A stretch of 7,622 nt of DNA, taken from NCBI GenBank assembly GCA_030040525.1, contig JASHTN010000335.1:1-7622 (forward strand). The letters run 5' to 3'. The stretch comes from Gammaproteobacteria bacterium. Its GTDB lineage: Bacteria > Pseudomonadota > Gammaproteobacteria > Steroidobacterales > Steroidobacteraceae. Under the pieces are notes generated by a model. It ran no database searches. It worked only from the letters and a program-made list of their open reading frames with translations, and was not told the DNA's origin. The stretch's first letter is position 1, and every line of letters starts with the position of its first letter. Both the position numbers and the translations under genes were made by a program. Positions 5,630-7,622 of the stretch are shown in pieces.

Positions 5630-7285
5630 GTGGCCGCGACCAATCTGCCTGCCTACGAGTCGGGCATCGACTCCGTCCACCGGCGCGTCATTCTCGCGTC
5701 CAGCCTCGGAACTGTCTTCGAGTGGTACGACTTCTACCTCTACGGCTCGCTCGCCGCGGTGATGTCCAGGCAGTTCTTTTCCGGGGTGAACGAGACCACC
5801 GGATTCATCTTCGCGCTGCTCGCCTTCGCCGCCGGGTTTGCCGTGCGCCCGTTCGGCGCGCTGGTGTTCGGCCGGCTCGGTGATCTGGTAGGCCGCAAGT
5901 ACACCTTCCTGATCACCATCGTGATCATGGGCCTCTCGACCGCCCTCATCGGCGTACTGCCGAGCTATGCCCAGGTGGGCGTGACCGCGCCGGTCATTCT
6001 GGTCGCGCTGCGGCTGCTGCAGGGCCTCGCGCTCGGCGGCGAGTACGGCGGGGCAGCCACCTACGTCGCTGAGCACGCGCCGCACGGCAGGCGCGGGCTT
6101 TACACCAGCTGGATCCAGACGACCGCCACCATCGGATTGTTCCTGAGTCTCCTGGTCATCCTCTTCACGCGCTCGTTCCTCGGCGACAGCTTCGACACGT
6201 GGGGCTGGCGCATTCCGTTCCTCGCCTCGGTCGTGCTGCTGGCGATCTCGGTGTATATCCGCCTGCAGCTCGCCGAATCACCCGTGTTCCTCGAGATGAA
6301 GCAGGCGGGGACGCGCTCGAAGGCACCGCTTACCGAGTCGTTCGCCCGCTGGGGAAATCTGCGCATCGTGCTGCTCGCGCTCTTTGGCGCAACCGCGGGG
6401 GAGGCGGTCGTGTGGTACGCGGGGCAGTTCTACGCCCTGTTCTTTCTCACCCAGGTGCTGAAGGTCGCGGCGCAGCCGGCCAACCTGCTGATCGCCGCCG
6501 CATTGCTGATCGGGACACCCTTCTTCATCGTGTTCGGCTGGCTCTCCGACCGCATCGGTCGCAAGTGGATCGTGCTGGCCGGTTGCCTGCTCGCCGCCCT
6601 CACCTACGTGCCGATCTTCAAGGGCATCACCCACTACGCCAACCCGGCCATCGAGCGTGCGGCCGCGACCGCACCGGTTACGGTGGTTGCCGACCCGGCC
6701 GGCTGCAGCTTCCAGTTCGACCCGGTCGGCAAGTCGCGCTTCGTCAGCTCCTGCGACGTCGCCAAGACCGCGCTCGCCAAGGCTGGTGTGCCCTACTCCA
6801 ACGAGGCGGTGCCCCGGGGGAGCCTCGCCCGCGTGCGCATCGGCGCCGGCGAGATCCAATCCGTCGAGGGCGGCAGCCTGTCGGCGGGCGCGTTCAAGGC
6901 GGCGAGCGGCGAGTTCAACAAGGCGCTGGCCGCGAGGCTGAAGCAGGCGGGCTACCCGGGCAAGGCCGATCCCGCGCAGAGCAACTACCCCATGCTGCTC
7001 GTGCTGCTCGTGATCCTCGTGCTGTACGTGACCATGGTTTACGGCCCGATCGCCGCCTGGCTCGTAGAGCTCTTTCCGGCGAGGATCCGCTATACCTCCC
7101 TATCGCTGCCCTATCACATCGGCAACGGCTGGTTCGGTGGCTTCCTGCCCACCGTTTCGTTCGCGCTCGTTGCCCTCACCGGGGACATCTACTACGGACT
7201 GTGGTACCCGATCATCGTCGCGGTCATCACGGTCGTCGTCGGAGCGCTGTTTCTGCCGGAGACCAAGGATCGAGCCATCCGGTGA
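5630..7285 (+). CDS. MFS transporter, metabolite:H+ symporter (MHS) type, with large periplasmic insert
   Basis: This 551-residue inner-membrane symporter belongs to the MHS branch of the major facilitator superfamily (relatives ProP, KgtP, ShiA). Signs are EWYDFYLYG (31-39) in TM1, motif A GRLGDLVGRK (81-90) after TM2, RLLQGLALGGEYGGA (128-142) in TM4, the second motif A GWLSDRIGRK (303-312) after TM8 and ELFPARIRYTS (480-490) after TM10. Twelve helices can be placed, at about 22-44, 57-80, 92-111, 119-140, 163-180, 194-212, 246-270, 284-304, 313-330, 454-475, 492-514 and 521-543. Usual family length is about 430-500. The excess is a hydrophilic segment at about 334-453 between TM9 and TM10, predicted periplasmic, with C359 and C375. 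The GTG at 5630 is supported by GGGAGG nine bases upstream and puts the first family motif at a normal distance from the start. Known MHS proteins import organic acids or zwitterions with protons; the substrate here cannot be told. The porin follows after 55 bases, suggesting cotranscription. Confidence 0.92.
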   Translation: MAATNLPAYESGIDSVHRRVILASSLGTVFEWYDFYLYGSLAAVMSRQFFSGVNETTGFIFALLAFAAGFAVRPFGALVFGRLGDLVGRKYTFLITIVIMGLSTALIGVLPSYAQVGVTAPVILVALRLLQGLALGGEYGGAATYVAEHAPHGRRGLYTSWIQTTATIGLFLSLLVILFTRSFLGDSFDTWGWRIPFLASVVLLAISVYIRLQLAESPVFLEMKQAGTRSKAPLTESFARWGNLRIVLLALFGATAGEAVVWYAGQFYALFFLTQVLKVAAQPANLLIAAALLIGTPFFIVFGWLSDRIGRKWIVLAGCLLAALTYVPIFKGITHYANPAIERAAATAPVTVVADPAGCSFQFDPVGKSRFVSSCDVAKTALAKAGVPYSNEAVPRGSLARVRIGAGEIQSVEGGSLSAGAFKAASGEFNKALAARLKQAGYPGKADPAQSNYPMLLVLLVILVLYVTMVYGPIAAWLVELFPARIRYTSLSLPYHIGNGWFGGFLPTVSFALVALTGDIYYGLWYPIIVAVITVVVGALFLPETKDRAIR

Positions 7286-7340
7286 CAACGCGCCTTCATG
7301 TGTCGAGTTCATTTTCCAGCGGATCTACGGAGGATCAACA

Positions 7341-7622
7341 GTGAGTAACGCCAACGCCTGCGATATGACCGCAAGCGGCCGCCGCCGCGGCCTTGCGCCT
7401 CTGTGCAGTACCTGTGTGTTGGTCACGATGTTGGGAGGGGCGGGTCTGGCCCAGGGGCAGACGGCCTCCAGCGACAGCAGCCTCACCTGGCACGGCATTA
7501 CGCTCTACGGCATCGTCGACCTCGGGCTGCAGTTCGACACCCACAGCGCCCCGTTCAGCGATTACTTTCCCCCGGGGTCGAACTCCCTGGTGCAGAAAAA
7601 CGACTACGCCTCGGCGACCGGC
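7341..7622 (+). CDS. Gram-negative porin, N-terminal part (truncated by window end)
   Basis: The first 94 codons of an outer-membrane porin are present; the rest lies beyond the right edge. Residues 1-37 form a signal peptide: a basic stretch GRRR (13-16), then a hydrophobic core LCSTCVLVTMLGGAGLA with probable cleavage after A37. The mature start contains SLTWHGITLYGIVDLGLQF, the classic first beta strand of the 16-stranded trimeric general porins (compare the SSVTLYGVVDLGL type start). The GTG at 7341 is chosen because GGAGG at 7329-7333 lies seven bases upstream; an in-frame ATG at 7365 has no such site and would shorten the basic region. It follows the MHS transporter by 55 bases with no terminator seen, so the two probably share a transcript, with the porin supplying solute to the periplasm. 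Whether it is general or substrate-selective cannot be judged from this part. Confidence 0.88.
   Translation, partial: MSNANACDMTASGRRRGLAPLCSTCVLVTMLGGAGLAQGQTASSDSSLTWHGITLYGIVDLGLQFDTHSAPFSDYFPPGSNSLVQKNDYASATG

Noticed and set aside
7490..7504. Sigma-54-like element TGGCACG followed four bases later by TACG
   Set aside because: It lies inside the porin coding region, and the second block departs from the TTGC consensus.

Overview
The window is high-GC, densely coding DNA from a Gram-negative proteobacterium. The porin with a signal peptide shows an outer membrane. The PAS kinase, GGDEF/EAL and MHS-transporter families fit Beta- or Gammaproteobacteria. I cannot name a genus from sequence alone.

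Layout, left to right. Positions 1-180 hold no gene I can defend, only two short open stretches that may be remnants or a gene tail entering from the left. Positions 181-208 form a near-consensus XerC/XerD dif site, the chromosome dimer resolution site, matching the E. coli dif sequence as I remember it at 24 of 28 positions. This places the window at the replication terminus, or at the border of an element that integrated by Xer recombination. A GFA/CENP-V-type zinc protein lies on the minus strand at 263-673. A 342-base divergent spacer separates it from a plus-strand pair at 1016-4679: a soluble two-PAS histidine kinase and an overlapping REC-GGDEF-EAL response regulator. An NTF2-like (SnoaL/DUF4440) protein follows at 4854-5396. 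The right end carries an MHS-type MFS symporter at 5630-7285 and the first 94 codons of a trimeric porin (7341 to the window end).

How the genes work together. The kinase and regulator overlap by 11 bases and very probably form one phosphorelay that converts a cytoplasmic signal into a change in cyclic di-GMP. Both catalytic domains of the regulator, and the product-inhibition site of its cyclase, look intact. The symporter and porin are codirectional, 55 bases apart and each has a strong Shine-Dalgarno sequence. They look like an uptake pair for a small, probably anionic or zwitterionic solute, with the porin crossing the outer membrane and the symporter the inner one. The symporter has an unusual predicted periplasmic domain of about 120 residues. 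The GFA and NTF2-like proteins have no visible link to either module.

The strongest unexpected signal is the dif site. I found no clear sign of a new multi-gene defence or mobile system.
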